Of a stretch of DNA of 64,000 nt, positions 34,958-43,111 are shown in pieces. Made by a program: the position numbers and the translations under genes. Below the pieces are notes generated by a model that was given only the letters and a program-made list of their open reading frames with translations, was not told where the DNA came from and searched no databases. Source of the stretch: Nitrosarchaeum sp. (GTDB lineage: Archaea > Thermoproteota > Nitrososphaeria > Nitrososphaerales > Nitrosopumilaceae); the NCBI GenBank assembly GCA_021414365.1, contig JAIOOR010000013.1:1-64000 (forward strand), written 5' to 3'. How positions within the stretch are numbered: position 1 is the stretch's first letter; each line of letters begins with the position of its first letter.

Positions 34958-35225
34958 AGTAGAAAAACTCGCAAACCTGCCTATATCTGACTCGGCAACG
35001 CTTAGCGCATTTGTTCACCTGCTAGACTTTGCAATCAAAATAGGCAAATATTTTCCCCTAATCTCAATTTGCTTAACTTGCCTTAATCTCACACTTGCAG
35101 TAAATGACTTTCTTGCAAACAATCTTGGCTTTGCGATACTAAACTCTATGTTTGTAGTAAGCGGCCTTGTCTTTATTATTCAAATGCATCTTGTGGACAG
35201 AATTCATCACATAAGTAAAAGTTGA
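34944..35225 (+). CDS. two-helix membrane protein, 93 aa
   Basis: I chose the ATG at 34944 (M-K-S-N-K-V-E-K-L), which overlaps the previous gene by 14 bases; upstream codons in the same frame would overlap it much further. Two hydrophobic helices (about 32-52 and 59-81) follow a soluble N-terminus with A-F-V-H-L-L-D-F-A. Its stop overlaps the TTG of the third gene by four bases. Likely the membrane partner of its two helical neighbours. Confidence 0.7.
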   Translation: MKSNKVEKLANLPISDSATLSAFVHLLDFAIKIGKYFPLISICLTCLNLTLAVNDFLANNLGFAILNSMFVVSGLVFIIQMHLVDRIHHISKS

Positions 35226-35737
35226 GAATTATGGAAGACAAAAAATCAAAACTAGCTGAAATCAGGGCAACTGCCTTTGATGTAACAGTAATAATGAAAC
35301 AAATTGGCACACCTGGATTTTTAGAGTCTTTGACTAGCATCAAAGATACCGTATCCCAAGTAAATGAGATTATCCAATCTTTACAAACACCCGAGATGGT
35401 CAAAAACATTGAAAACTTTCGTATACTCTCTGAGAACTTTAATGATTCAGCAACTAAAATGCAAAGCACAGTAAATGTTCTAAAAGAATCCGGCATTATA
35501 GACAAGACTGTCAGTCTGGTGGATAGTGCAAAATCAAAGATTGACTCTTTTGACACCCAGGGAAGCCAGGGAATCAATGGCGTTATAGTCTCGTCTCAGG
35601 AAATGATCACATCAATTACTGGTCTTGTAAATGAAATAACCCAGACAGTATCGTACTCTAAAAGATCTACTATTGTTGAAAACATTCAAGAGACAATCCA
35701 TGGTGCATCGGAGATTTACCATACCATCTCCAGATAA
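35222..35737 (+). CDS. helical protein, third gene of the operon, 171 aa
   Basis: TTG start at 35222 coupled to the previous stop (TTGA), or ATG at 35231. A long helical protein like the 153-aa gene two positions upstream, with S-L-T-S-I-K-D-T-V-S-Q-V-N-E-I-I and T-K-M-Q-S-T-V-N-V-L-K-E-S-G-I-I repeats. The repeated L-K-E-S-G-I/A-I motif is shared with that gene (T-L-R-E-S-G-A-I), so the two are paralogues flanking a membrane protein. Role unknown. Confidence 0.72.
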   Translation: MRIMEDKKSKLAEIRATAFDVTVIMKQIGTPGFLESLTSIKDTVSQVNEIIQSLQTPEMVKNIENFRILSENFNDSATKMQSTVNVLKESGIIDKTVSLVDSAKSKIDSFDTQGSQGINGVIVSSQEMITSITGLVNEITQTVSYSKRSTIVENIQETIHGASEIYHTISR

Positions 35738-35860
35738 CTATGCAGAACTAGGCATTTTAATTTCTAAATCCTTAAGTTGAGATGGTATTAAATATATCAT
35801 GATTCGATTTGAATCTCGGCTGTAAATTAATTCTGATGCAGTCAAACACCTCAATCCTTA

Positions 35861-36235
35861 ATGCTTTATTTGCAATTCAGAAATTATGGGTTTTTTTGCC
35901 AGCAAGGTACTCGAGTATTAACAAAAGAAGCTACTCGAGGCTCAAAACAACCTCAAATTACACTTGAAGAAATGGAGAATCTTCAATCTAAAGGAACTGA
36001 GAAGGAAATTACCAATCAACAAAAAAATGATCAATATCTGGAGTGCAAACATAGAGAAGATAAAAAAGAGATAAACAAACTCAAAGAGAAAAAAATAGTT
36101 AATAAATACTCAAAGTATGATGTTCTTATAATGAAAAAGCGAGTACGATGCAAGATTTGCAATCTATATCTGTCCAGCGAAGGATATCTAAATAGACATT
36201 ACAAGATGTGCCATAAAGATGAGATTGGAACTTAA
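35861..36235 (+). CDS. C2H2 zinc-finger protein, 124 aa
   Basis: Residues 97-118 hold a classical C2H2 finger: C-x2-C, 12 residues, then H-x4-H (C-K-I-C...Y-L-N-R-H-Y-K-M-C-H). The preceding ~80 residues are charged and helical (K/E-rich), likely coiled coil. Single C2H2 fingers of eukaryotic type are rare but present in archaea and usually bind DNA or RNA. The first ~15 residues look irregular, so an internal start is possible. Confidence 0.65.
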   Translation: MLYLQFRNYGFFCQQGTRVLTKEATRGSKQPQITLEEMENLQSKGTEKEITNQQKNDQYLECKHREDKKEINKLKEKKIVNKYSKYDVLIMKKRVRCKICNLYLSSEGYLNRHYKMCHKDEIGT

Positions 36236-36757
36236 GACCATCAACGGTTGTTGATTGGTGAGAGCCCCAATGAGTATGATTTTGCAAATTAGTATTTAGG
36301 GGATACTGATGATTTGTATGAATGATTTCTACGTGGCTCTTTTAAGCAAATTACACTAATTTCCATTGGTCCTCATTGAGGAGTCATTCGTTCATACAGA
36401 CCAGTTCATGGTTGGGCAATTTGGCCCAATCTTTTTAATTTGTTTTCAAGCAGTTTTTCTGACTATATGACAATTGCACTTTTTTCTAAATGATTAAAAA
36501 TTGTGCTTTAAAACATTGCTCTGAAAATTATAAAATGAAATTCATGATCATCATTAAATGTTATTTTGACGTATAATTACTAACGAGAAACTGTCATATC
36601 TGCGTCGTAGATTGACAGAACAAGGAAAACATTCATGTTATTGCATAGGAAAATGCGTTATGGTTTTCCAATCTTTTCTCGTTAATTTAAATTCTAAACT
36701 ATATTATGTATTCTCAAAGAAAAGATCTTTTTGACTAAAAAATAATCTAGAATGCAA
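36236..36757. other. 522-base stretch without a clear protein gene
   Basis: It holds a perfect palindrome TCCTCATTGAGGA (36370-36382) and a hairpin TTGGGC...GCCCAA (36412-36429) followed by CTTTTTAATT, a terminator-like element. A pair of 10-base inverted repeats TAACGAGAAA / TTTCTCGTTA (36581-36590, 36675-36684) encloses a 104-base unit. An open frame inside that unit has cysteines (S-C-Y-C-I-G-K-C) but no start codon. A small RNA is possible but unproven. Confidence 0.4.
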
Positions 36758-36904
36758 TCAATAACCCAGATCGCTCCATCTAATCTGTTTTAGATTACAT
36801 TGACAACTCTCTCTTTTTCCACACTTGGGGCAATTACAATCGCAAAGTAGTAGTGAAGAATTACATCCAATACACTTTGTGTATTCTGCAAAATCATCTC
36901 TCAT
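36758..36904 (-). CDS. Cys-rich micro-protein, 48 aa
   Basis: ATG to TGA. Eight cysteines in 26 residues (C-x2-C, then C-x-C-x-C-x2-C, then C-x-C) fit two zinc sites. An acidic start and a basic end frame them. No family is recognised. Isolated between the gene-poor stretch and a DUF1059 gene on the same strand. Confidence 0.55.
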   Translation of the reverse strand: MRDDFAEYTKCIGCNSSLLLCDCNCPKCGKRESCQCNLKQIRWSDLGY

Positions 36905-37047
36905 TACATATCATATGGTATCATGAAAATTAAGTGTAAAAATTATTTTCTTAAAATTTGTTTGATATTTTATTTTATTTCAAATTTTTGTAAACTGGCA
37001 TGATTTTTGATATTTATACACTCTATAATTCATGGGTAATTAACAGA

Positions 37048-37245
37048 CTATACATCTTTTATCGATGAAGCAATCTTGTACTTTCTATAAACTGGGATTT
37101 GTTTTACGTTATGACTAATAGCTGCATGCCTGAATATTTTTTCCACCAATTCAGACAAGTTATCTGCTTTTGCAATCCAGCTGCAGTCTTTTCCCATATC
37201 GGCACATTTGAAACTCTTCATAGGGTATTGTATCGTCATAGACAA
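37048..37245 (-). CDS. DUF1059-family small protein, 65 aa
   Basis: Matches the small DUF1059 pattern: M-K-S-F-K-C-A-D-M-G-K-D-C-S-W, later a helix ending in A-A-I-S-H. Cys14, Cys21 and His39 probably bind metal. The start could be the first ATG or the internal Met9 immediately before K-S-F-K-C; the second gives the usual length. Function unknown in all members. Confidence 0.75.
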   Translation of the reverse strand: MSMTIQYPMKSFKCADMGKDCSWIAKADNLSELVEKIFRHAAISHNVKQIPVYRKYKIASSIKDV

Positions 37246-37359
37246 TAATAAAGTAATTTATTTGATATCTGTAAAAACATTTAGATAACTAATATTCAAT
37301 CAAACAAATATTCATATATTGACAATTAATCTTAATTATCTAGAATTTCATTTAATACT

Positions 37360-37599
37360 ATGGAAACAGCATATGTCCTAGTAAATTGTGAACTGGGAAA
37401 AGAAGAGGAAGTAATTGAAAATCTAAAACACATAGATTCTGTCAAAGAAGTATATGGTACATTTGGTGCATATGATATTATTGCAAAAGTTGAAAATGCT
37501 CAAAAAGAAAAAGTGCGAGAAATCATTGTTTGGAATATTAGGAGAATACCACATGTTAGATCTACACTTACACTAATGGGAATAGAAGGACAAAGCTAG
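37360..37599 (+). CDS. stand-alone Lrp/AsnC ligand-binding (RAM) domain, 79 aa
   Basis: The alpha/beta RAM fold without a helix-turn-helix: strand Y-V-L-V-N-C-E, helix E-E-E-V-I-E-N-L, strand V-K-E-V-Y-G-T-F-G-A-Y-D-I-I-A-K, second helix and final strand T-L-T-L. Such proteins are co-regulators or sensors of amino acids for full-length Lrp proteins. ATG start; AT-rich promoter region upstream. Confidence 0.85.
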   Translation: METAYVLVNCELGKEEEVIENLKHIDSVKEVYGTFGAYDIIAKVENAQKEKVREIIVWNIRRIPHVRSTLTLMGIEGQS

Positions 37600-37625
37600 A
37601 GTTTTCCACTGTAAAAATTAATTTT

Positions 37626-38150
37626 TCAGATGCTATTTGACCTTGGCAGAATTATTGAAAATGCTGATGGGTGATTTTTGTAGACCAGTTTGCCTCCATG
37701 CTGCTCTACAATCATTTTACTAATTGCCAATCCCAACCCACTGCCGTTTTGCTTTGTGCTAAACATTGGCTCAAACATTCTATTTTGTTCTACAGACTCT
37801 ATCCCTTCCCCAGAATCCTCAAAATTAATCTCAACATCGCTTACATTGCTGAGAATTTTTACCGATACATACCCTTGACCTTTGATTGCCTCAATCGAAT
37901 ATTTTAATAGATTTCCAAAAACCACCTGTAACTTTCTGTCATCGCATAAAATTGATACATCATTCCCTTGAATTCTTAAATCCACAGTCGATGGGATTTT
38001 TAACTTGGAGATTGAGGTATCTAAAATATTCTTTAATGTATACTTGCTTAAATAAATCTCAGATCTTCTTACTGTATCTAAAAGATCCTCAATAAAGTAA
38101 GCCATATTTGAAATGTCATTATTGGTTTTTTGCTTGTTTTCATTTATCAT
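37626..38150 (-). CDS. truncated histidine-kinase-like ATPase (pseudokinase?), 174 aa
   Basis: Contains only the HATPase_c domain plus the last helix of the dimerisation domain. Compared with its neighbour at 38659 it lacks the N-terminal ~180 residues including the H box. The metal-binding Asn of the N box is Tyr84 (F-G-N-L-L-K-Y-S-I-E-A; the paralogue has K-N-A). G boxes D-S-G-E-G and G-S-G-L-G-L-A are kept. It can still bind nucleotide in principle but not autophosphorylate. The ATG lies at the edge of a duplicated upstream block, so it arose by duplication plus internal deletion. Confidence 0.8.
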   Translation of the reverse strand: MINENKQKTNNDISNMAYFIEDLLDTVRRSEIYLSKYTLKNILDTSISKLKIPSTVDLRIQGNDVSILCDDRKLQVVFGNLLKYSIEAIKGQGYVSVKILSNVSDVEINFEDSGEGIESVEQNRMFEPMFSTKQNGSGLGLAISKMIVEQHGGKLVYKNHPSAFSIILPRSNSI

Positions 38151-38220
38151 ATGTTATCAACATCATACCATATTATCATATTATTGGTTTAACAAATAGT
38201 GTGTACCTATTGATCAAACA
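38146..38220. repeat. duplicated block upstream of kinase copy 1
   Basis: Starts ATCATATGTTATCAACATCA and ends with GATCAAACAT. A near copy (a handful of mismatches over ~75 bases) is at 39870-39945, upstream of the second kinase. It probably contains the promoter or a regulator site. Confidence 0.75.
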
Positions 38221-38420
38221 TTAATAGATAATCCGGAGTTTTAGGCATGCGTAAAAATCAATAAAATCGCTTTATTTTCTAATTCCATTATTCACCAAAA
38301 CCTGTGTTTTAATTATGTCTTAAAGTATAATCATCATATGGTATTACTTTTTATTCATTAGTGACATAATATACTTGAATTGCCAGCTTCAAACCGTGAT
38401 TTCAAGTCAGGACATGAGAT

Positions 38421-38630
38421 ATGGGTAGTGCTGTAAAGATAAGATACAAGCTAAAGGGGGATAGAGAATACACCACATGTGTGGTTACAAGGGTACAATA
38501 TGAGAATTTTAAAATTTTGCCAATCATAAAAGAATGCGAAATCATACAAAGAGATGTCTCAATTTCAGACGATCAGATAGAAGAGATAAACCAGGCACTA
38601 GTTGAGGCTATAAAAGAGGATATTGGCTAG
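38421..38630 (+). CDS. hypothetical protein, 69 aa
   Basis: ATG start. A small beta-rich N-terminal part (V-K-I-R-Y-K-L-K-G-D-R-E-Y-T-T-C-V-V-T) is followed by an acidic helix (S-D-D-Q-I-E-E-I-N-Q-A-L-V-E-A-I). No family recognised. It lies between the two kinase paralogues and reads toward the end of the second one. Confidence 0.55.
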   Translation: MGSAVKIRYKLKGDREYTTCVVTRVQYENFKILPIIKECEIIQRDVSISDDQIEEINQALVEAIKEDIG

Positions 38631-38658
38631 TGCCTTACAATATTTGTGAGAGTTGATT

Positions 38659-39738
38659 TTATCGAGCTAATATTTTCTGGTCGCTATTTCTTGGCAGAAT
38701 TACTGAAAATGCTGATGGGTGATTTTTGTAGACCAGTTTGCCTCCATGCTGCTCTACAATCATTTTACTAATTGCCAATCCCAACCCACTGCCGTTTTGC
38801 TTTGTGCTAAACATTGGCTCAAACATCTTGGATTGCACTATGGATCTCACCCCTTCTCCAGAATCCTCAAAATAAATCTCAACATCGCTTACATTGCTGA
38901 GAATTTTTACCGATACATACCCTTGACCTTTGATTGCCTCTAAAGCATTTTTTAATATATTTCCAAACACTGCCTCTATTTTTCTATCATCGCATAGAAC
39001 TGCCATGTCGTTTCCCTCAATGGTTAAATTTACAGTTGATGGGATTTCAAACTTGGAGATGGATGCATCTAAAATATTCTTTAATGTATGCTCTCTTAAA
39101 TTAAGTTCAGACATTCTAACAAACTCCAAGACATCTTCAATGATGTGAGTCATATTTGAAACGCCGTCATTGATTCTTTGCTGATTTTTTATTTTTTCTA
39201 TAACCAGCATTTTTTGAGCTTGACACAAAATATCATGTGCGAGTTTTATCTTAGTTAGGGGATTTCTTAGGTCTTGGGCCAATCTTGATGTTAATTGCCC
39301 AATCATGGCCATTTTTTCAGTTCTCATCAAAACCCCTGACTGTTCTTGGATCTTTTTTTCTAGGAACATCTGCTTTACTGATAATTCTTTTTCTTTTTTA
39401 ATTACATTACCAAGATCTGTTTTTAGTTGTTCGTTTAGTCTGTGATAGGTGCTTTTTTCAACTATTACTTCTCTTATTGCGTTTTCCAGATTGGAGTTTT
39501 TTTCTTGAATGGTTTTTGTCATATTTTCTACATATGATATTTGTTCTTGGAGGTTGTGGTTTACTTTGGTAATCTCATTGACTCTCTCGTTTGTCATTCT
39601 GTTTACATCTTGCATTCGTAAATCGTTTTCTTGGATCTGTTTTTTTGACATCTCCAAGTCCTTGAGCGCTTTAATTGAGATTTGTGCCAAATCCCGTAAT
39701 ACAGAATCATTTTCAATAGGGCTGCCTGATAGCATCAC
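38659..39738 (-). CDS. histidine-kinase-like protein with Gln in place of phosphoacceptor His, 359 aa
   Basis: N-terminal coiled coil (~20-130), dimerisation helix, HATPase_c domain. The H-box reads S-R-L-A-Q-D-L-R-N-P-L: position Q155 stands where the phosphorylated His should be (codon CAA). The N box Asn (N264), D-S-G-E-G (292-296) and G-S-G-L-G-L-A (316-322) are intact. It may therefore bind ATP but not autophosphorylate at the normal site, and might serve as a scaffold, phosphatase or regulator. No membrane segment. The last ~120 codons are very similar in DNA to the truncated copy at 37626. Confidence 0.85.
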   Translation of the reverse strand: MMLSGSPIENDSVLRDLAQISIKALKDLEMSKKQIQENDLRMQDVNRMTNERVNEITKVNHNLQEQISYVENMTKTIQEKNSNLENAIREVIVEKSTYHRLNEQLKTDLGNVIKKEKELSVKQMFLEKKIQEQSGVLMRTEKMAMIGQLTSRLAQDLRNPLTKIKLAHDILCQAQKMLVIEKIKNQQRINDGVSNMTHIIEDVLEFVRMSELNLREHTLKNILDASISKFEIPSTVNLTIEGNDMAVLCDDRKIEAVFGNILKNALEAIKGQGYVSVKILSNVSDVEIYFEDSGEGVRSIVQSKMFEPMFSTKQNGSGLGLAISKMIVEQHGGKLVYKNHPSAFSVILPRNSDQKILAR

Positions 39739-39869
39739 GTTTACTTTGATTTGGAAGGTATTACCTCAAGTATGTCTACTTTGGACACATTTGATCGCTT
39801 CTAATCAATCACGTCTGACTTGATGTGGTGTCATACTTTGTCAAATGGATTCTTTGACGGTTTTTATTC

Positions 39870-39945
39870 ATCATATGTTATCAACATCATACCATATTAT
39901 TCTATTATTAATATAACAAATGGTGTGTACTCATTGATCAAACAT
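39870..39945. repeat. duplicated block upstream of kinase copy 2
   Basis: Near copy of 38146-38220. Here it is about 130 bases upstream of the kinase start, whereas in the truncated copy it touches the start codon. The rest of 39739-40106 shows no gene. Confidence 0.75.
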
Positions 39946-40106
39946 CCTCAGATTAATACTGGATGACATGTCTAAGCCTATTTTGGTTTTCTATAATTTT
40001 GATTGCCCTAGAATCTTAAAGATTGTCCATTATTGTCACTTATTTTTGCATATTTGTCCATGTTTAGTATAATCGATATTAAATTCCATTACTGCCATCA
40101 AATCCC

Positions 40107-40184
40107 ATGAAAGACAAGAAAGAAAAAGAGCGAGAAAAGTTTCGAGAAAAAATGGCCAAAGGTGAAGTCATGGAATTTACCTAA
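40107..40184 (+). CDS. possible micro-protein, 25 aa
   Basis: ATG-TAA frame, almost wholly Lys/Glu/Arg helix. Very short. No motif, so a gene is only possible. It is followed 70 bases later by the 351-aa membrane protein. Confidence 0.25.
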   Translation: MKDKKEKEREKFREKMAKGEVMEFT

Positions 40185-40253
40185 TTTCCATGGCTTTGAA
40201 ATTTTATATTTAAAATAAGCCATTCACCTTTAAATTTAAAGCAGACAATAGAA

Positions 40254-41309
40254 ATGCAATTGAACTTTAAGATAATTGCAATATTATTCCTAATTGTTTT
40301 AGTATCTCTGAGTGTTACTCCTGCTTTTGCTCACTTTGAGCATTTGCCACACAACAACGGTGGCGGCGAAGATTTGGGAAGATATTATGTGAATCAAGCA
40401 CTAGACCCTGAATATGCAAAACCAGGTCAGCCTGCACACATTGAATTTTCAATACAAGATGACAATGGACATGATGTATCTAATGTTATGACTGCAGTTG
40501 AGGTATATGACGGAATAACAGGACAGCGACTTGAATTATTTCCTTGGCAGCTTCACAGCTCTGGGGATTTTGAAGTACATTACACATTTGAAAAACTTGG
40601 AAACTATGTAGTTGTAATTAGTTTAGCTGATGAAAACACTACACCAGATCATATCATACCACCAAGAAATCTTTTATCTAGTCTTTCTGATTGTCAGTGT
40701 CAGAGAGCAGTCTTTAATATTTCAATTACTGATCACATTGGAACAGTTTGGAACACTGTGATGACTCTGGCAATATTTATCCCACTTACTGTATTTGGCT
40801 CTGTCTTGGCAATGCACTTTTGGAATCTAAAAAAGAAAGGAATTCAGCCAACGACTCCAGAAGTCATGAAATACCTAATCATGCTTTTGGCAGTAGCTGG
40901 TGGAATAATTCATCTTGGGGTGTATGCTGATCATGGAAGCCTACGAATAGAGTATAGTATATTTTTGCTTGCAGCATCAATTATTCAAGTTGGATTTGGA
41001 ATTTTCTATGTGTTAATGACCCTACTTCCGCCATCAATAACATCAAAGCAGTCAATTTTGCAGCATTACAACAAAACTTTATTGCTAAATTTAGTTGGAT
41101 TGGTTGGCACTTCAATCTTGGTTGGGCTGTACATTTACGTGCTGATATTTCCGCCACCTCTATCCCCTGATGGCAGGCCTGAAATATTAGACTATGACGG
41201 TGCGTTCTCAAAGTCAGTTGAAATCACAACAATGATTGGAATTTTGTACTTGATGATATATGAGAGAAGGAAAAAAAAGATACTGCTAGGAAGTATTCCA
41301 AAATTATGA
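40254..41309 (+). CDS. membrane protein with secreted CopC/Ig-like N-terminal domain, 351 aa
   Basis: Signal peptide to residue ~26 (A-F-A-H). An extracellular, histidine-containing beta domain (27-155, starting H-F-E-H-L-P-H) is followed by five transmembrane helices (about 163-186, 202-222, 232-262, 278-300, 320-336) and a K/R-rich end. The His-rich N-terminus could bind copper, which would suit an ammonia oxidiser with many copper enzymes (inference). ATG start after an AT-rich promoter. No family name. Confidence 0.75.
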   Translation: MQLNFKIIAILFLIVLVSLSVTPAFAHFEHLPHNNGGGEDLGRYYVNQALDPEYAKPGQPAHIEFSIQDDNGHDVSNVMTAVEVYDGITGQRLELFPWQLHSSGDFEVHYTFEKLGNYVVVISLADENTTPDHIIPPRNLLSSLSDCQCQRAVFNISITDHIGTVWNTVMTLAIFIPLTVFGSVLAMHFWNLKKKGIQPTTPEVMKYLIMLLAVAGGIIHLGVYADHGSLRIEYSIFLLAASIIQVGFGIFYVLMTLLPPSITSKQSILQHYNKTLLLNLVGLVGTSILVGLYIYVLIFPPPLSPDGRPEILDYDGAFSKSVEITTMIGILYLMIYERRKKKILLGSIPKL

Positions 41310-41498
41310 TTTCATGACTGTATTACACTTGGCTGAATAATTGAACATAATCTTATATTTAAAGCAAATTTCACTTAGTCAAATACACTAGTATATTTGG
41401 GTAACTTGTGATTAAATTTTCATATTCATGTTGTAAACATTGTTTTCATCATTGCTAAATAATTTTTATTCACTTGCTTAACTCTAAATTCAAAAACG

Positions 41499-42380
41499 AT
41501 GATTTTAGTGTATATAAAAATTCTTTTCATTGTATTGATTTCTATTTCAGTTTCGTTAGTCTCAGCTCAAAGTCCTTCATTTCATCTCATATCAAAAATT
41601 CCAAACACATTTTATGATGGAGACATTCCAAAGATTACAGGCATAGTACTAGATCAATCCTATAAACCAGTATCTGATGCACAAATACGAATCAAATACC
41701 CTTCTGAAACAATACAGGTAACAAGTACTGCCGATGGTTCGTTTAATGTCTCACCAACCATACCTTTGGAATTAGGTTCATTATATGGAACTAGCATAAT
41801 AATTTCAAAACAAGGTTATACAACATCAGTTTTTCCAATACAATATTCAGTTATTGAAAGACCGTCAATACTACCAATAATCAACACTACTAGTATAGAA
41901 AAACTACAAGATACTGGAATTAAAAATGAAATCACAAATAGCTCAATTGATAAATTTTTAGAAAAACAAATAGAACTATCACAAACCAAATTAGAAATAA
42001 TACAAAATAACACAGATCAGAATAACATGCTAAATGAGCAAAGAAAGATTGCTCAAGAAACACTCAAGCAAGATATTACAAAATCTGAAGATAATTTTGC
42101 AAAATACAATCCGTTTAATGTCTTTTCTGAGTTTGTTGTAGGCTTTGATGATTCCATAAGAAATATTTTCTTGGGTCAATTTGCAGTTACACAAAATCAA
42201 CATCAAGAGGGGCAAAAAGCACAAAATGCAGCACTAGCAAATGGACAAGACTCAAAATCTGCAATGATCGCATTTCAAGAAAAAGCAAAAATCTCACGTG
42301 ATGCAATAATTGATCTGAACAACCAACTCAATGCTAACTTTAAACCTGTAAATCAGTCTGAAAATTCTACACTAAAATAA
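41499..42380 (+). CDS. secreted hypothetical protein, 293 aa
   Basis: The signal peptide (to about residue 24, V-S-A-Q) is followed by a carboxypeptidase-regulatory-like/Ig beta domain (25-105, with G-I-V-L-D-Q-S-Y-K-P-V-S-D-A and a later D-G-S-F-N-V). A charged, helical region follows (130-293), with Gln/Asn-rich segments. No C-terminal anchor. Extracellular; function unknown. It may share a transcription unit with the 351-aa membrane protein upstream, but a 189-base gap argues against that. Confidence 0.72.
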   Translation: MILVYIKILFIVLISISVSLVSAQSPSFHLISKIPNTFYDGDIPKITGIVLDQSYKPVSDAQIRIKYPSETIQVTSTADGSFNVSPTIPLELGSLYGTSIIISKQGYTTSVFPIQYSVIERPSILPIINTTSIEKLQDTGIKNEITNSSIDKFLEKQIELSQTKLEIIQNNTDQNNMLNEQRKIAQETLKQDITKSEDNFAKYNPFNVFSEFVVGFDDSIRNIFLGQFAVTQNQHQEGQKAQNAALANGQDSKSAMIAFQEKAKISRDAIIDLNNQLNANFKPVNQSENSTLK

Positions 42381-42412
42381 TTTATGCGCCATCATTGTCA
42401 CTATCAGCATCC

Positions 42413-42592
42413 TCAGGACTCTAGCATGAACTGTGCGATTCCAGTTTCATTCACAGAGTCTGACTGTATATCTACAGTGTTTTCTCTATACTCAATACTT
42501 GCAAATGCTTTGGTTTCATCTATATGTGCTACAACTGATACGACTAATGAAATTACAAAGAAAATAACGTAGATAATTTTATCGTTTACCAT
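42413..42592 (-). CDS. small secreted or membrane protein, 59 aa
   Basis: ATG start with one hydrophobic helix (I-I-Y-V-I-F-F-V-I-S-L-V-V-S-V-V-A), then an acidic tail. I prefer this to a plus-strand open frame over the same bases, which lacks any such feature. The natural end may be further: just past the stop another frame reads S-P-E-D-A-D-S-D-N-D-G-A to a stop at 42384, so a small indel is possible here too. Confidence 0.45.
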   Translation of the reverse strand: MVNDKIIYVIFFVISLVVSVVAHIDETKAFASIEYRENTVDIQSDSVNETGIAQFMLES

Positions 42593-42964
42593 TTATGTTA
42601 CTTTTATGGATTTGACCCTTATACTATATTACATCTATGATACAATCATCTAGCATTTGTCTCAAACAATACATCATAATCAAATATAATATGCAAAATT
42701 AAATGACTCAAAGATTTATCGCATATTTTTATGATGATTCTCTTAGACTAGCAGATTAATTAAAACAAATCTTAGGTAACAATGTTACCTGCCAATTGAT
42801 AGCGCCTCTTACTTGATTTTATAATTTTTGTGCTGATGAAAAAATATTACGCCCGAATTCTCATTTTATGAGAATAGTCGATACACATTATATTCGTTTT
42901 ATTGTATACAGTGCATGAAAACAATTCAAATCTATTTGAAGACACAAGTTCAAAGTGAGGCACA
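42593..42964. other. 372-base gap with one palindrome
   Basis: AGGTAAC-AAT-GTTACCT at 42774-42790 is a 7-base-pair inverted repeat, possibly an operator or hairpin. I see no gene. The promoter of the small membrane gene at 42965 should lie at its right end. Confidence 0.35.
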
Positions 42965-43111
42965 ATGGCTCTAGCTTTAGCATCATTGTTTTTGTATGGC
43001 ACGCTGGTTGTCATTATTGCTTCAATCTCTTTTACTGGAATTAAAGTAGTTCGGATTATAAAGCCAAGAAAATTATCATCTGAGATAAAATGCAAAAAAA
43101 ATACCTCCTAG
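42965..43111 (+). CDS. single-helix membrane protein, 48 aa
   Basis: ATG-TAG. One strongly hydrophobic helix (about residues 3-24) followed by a basic tail (K-V-V-R-I-I-K-P-R-K-L). It overlaps the next gene's first 22 bases, which indicates translational coupling with the di-heme-like membrane protein; it could be a small subunit of it (inference). Confidence 0.5.
   Translation: MALALASLFLYGTLVVIIASISFTGIKVVRIIKPRKLSSEIKCKKNTS

Noticed and set aside
36585-36720. Frame with S-C-Y-C-I-G-K-C between the 10-base inverted repeats
   Set aside because: No ATG, GTG or TTG start before the cysteines and a stop just upstream. Not called as a gene.
42384-42572. 62-codon plus-strand open frame
   Set aside because: It is antisense to a frame with a clear hydrophobic helix and shows no protein-like feature itself.
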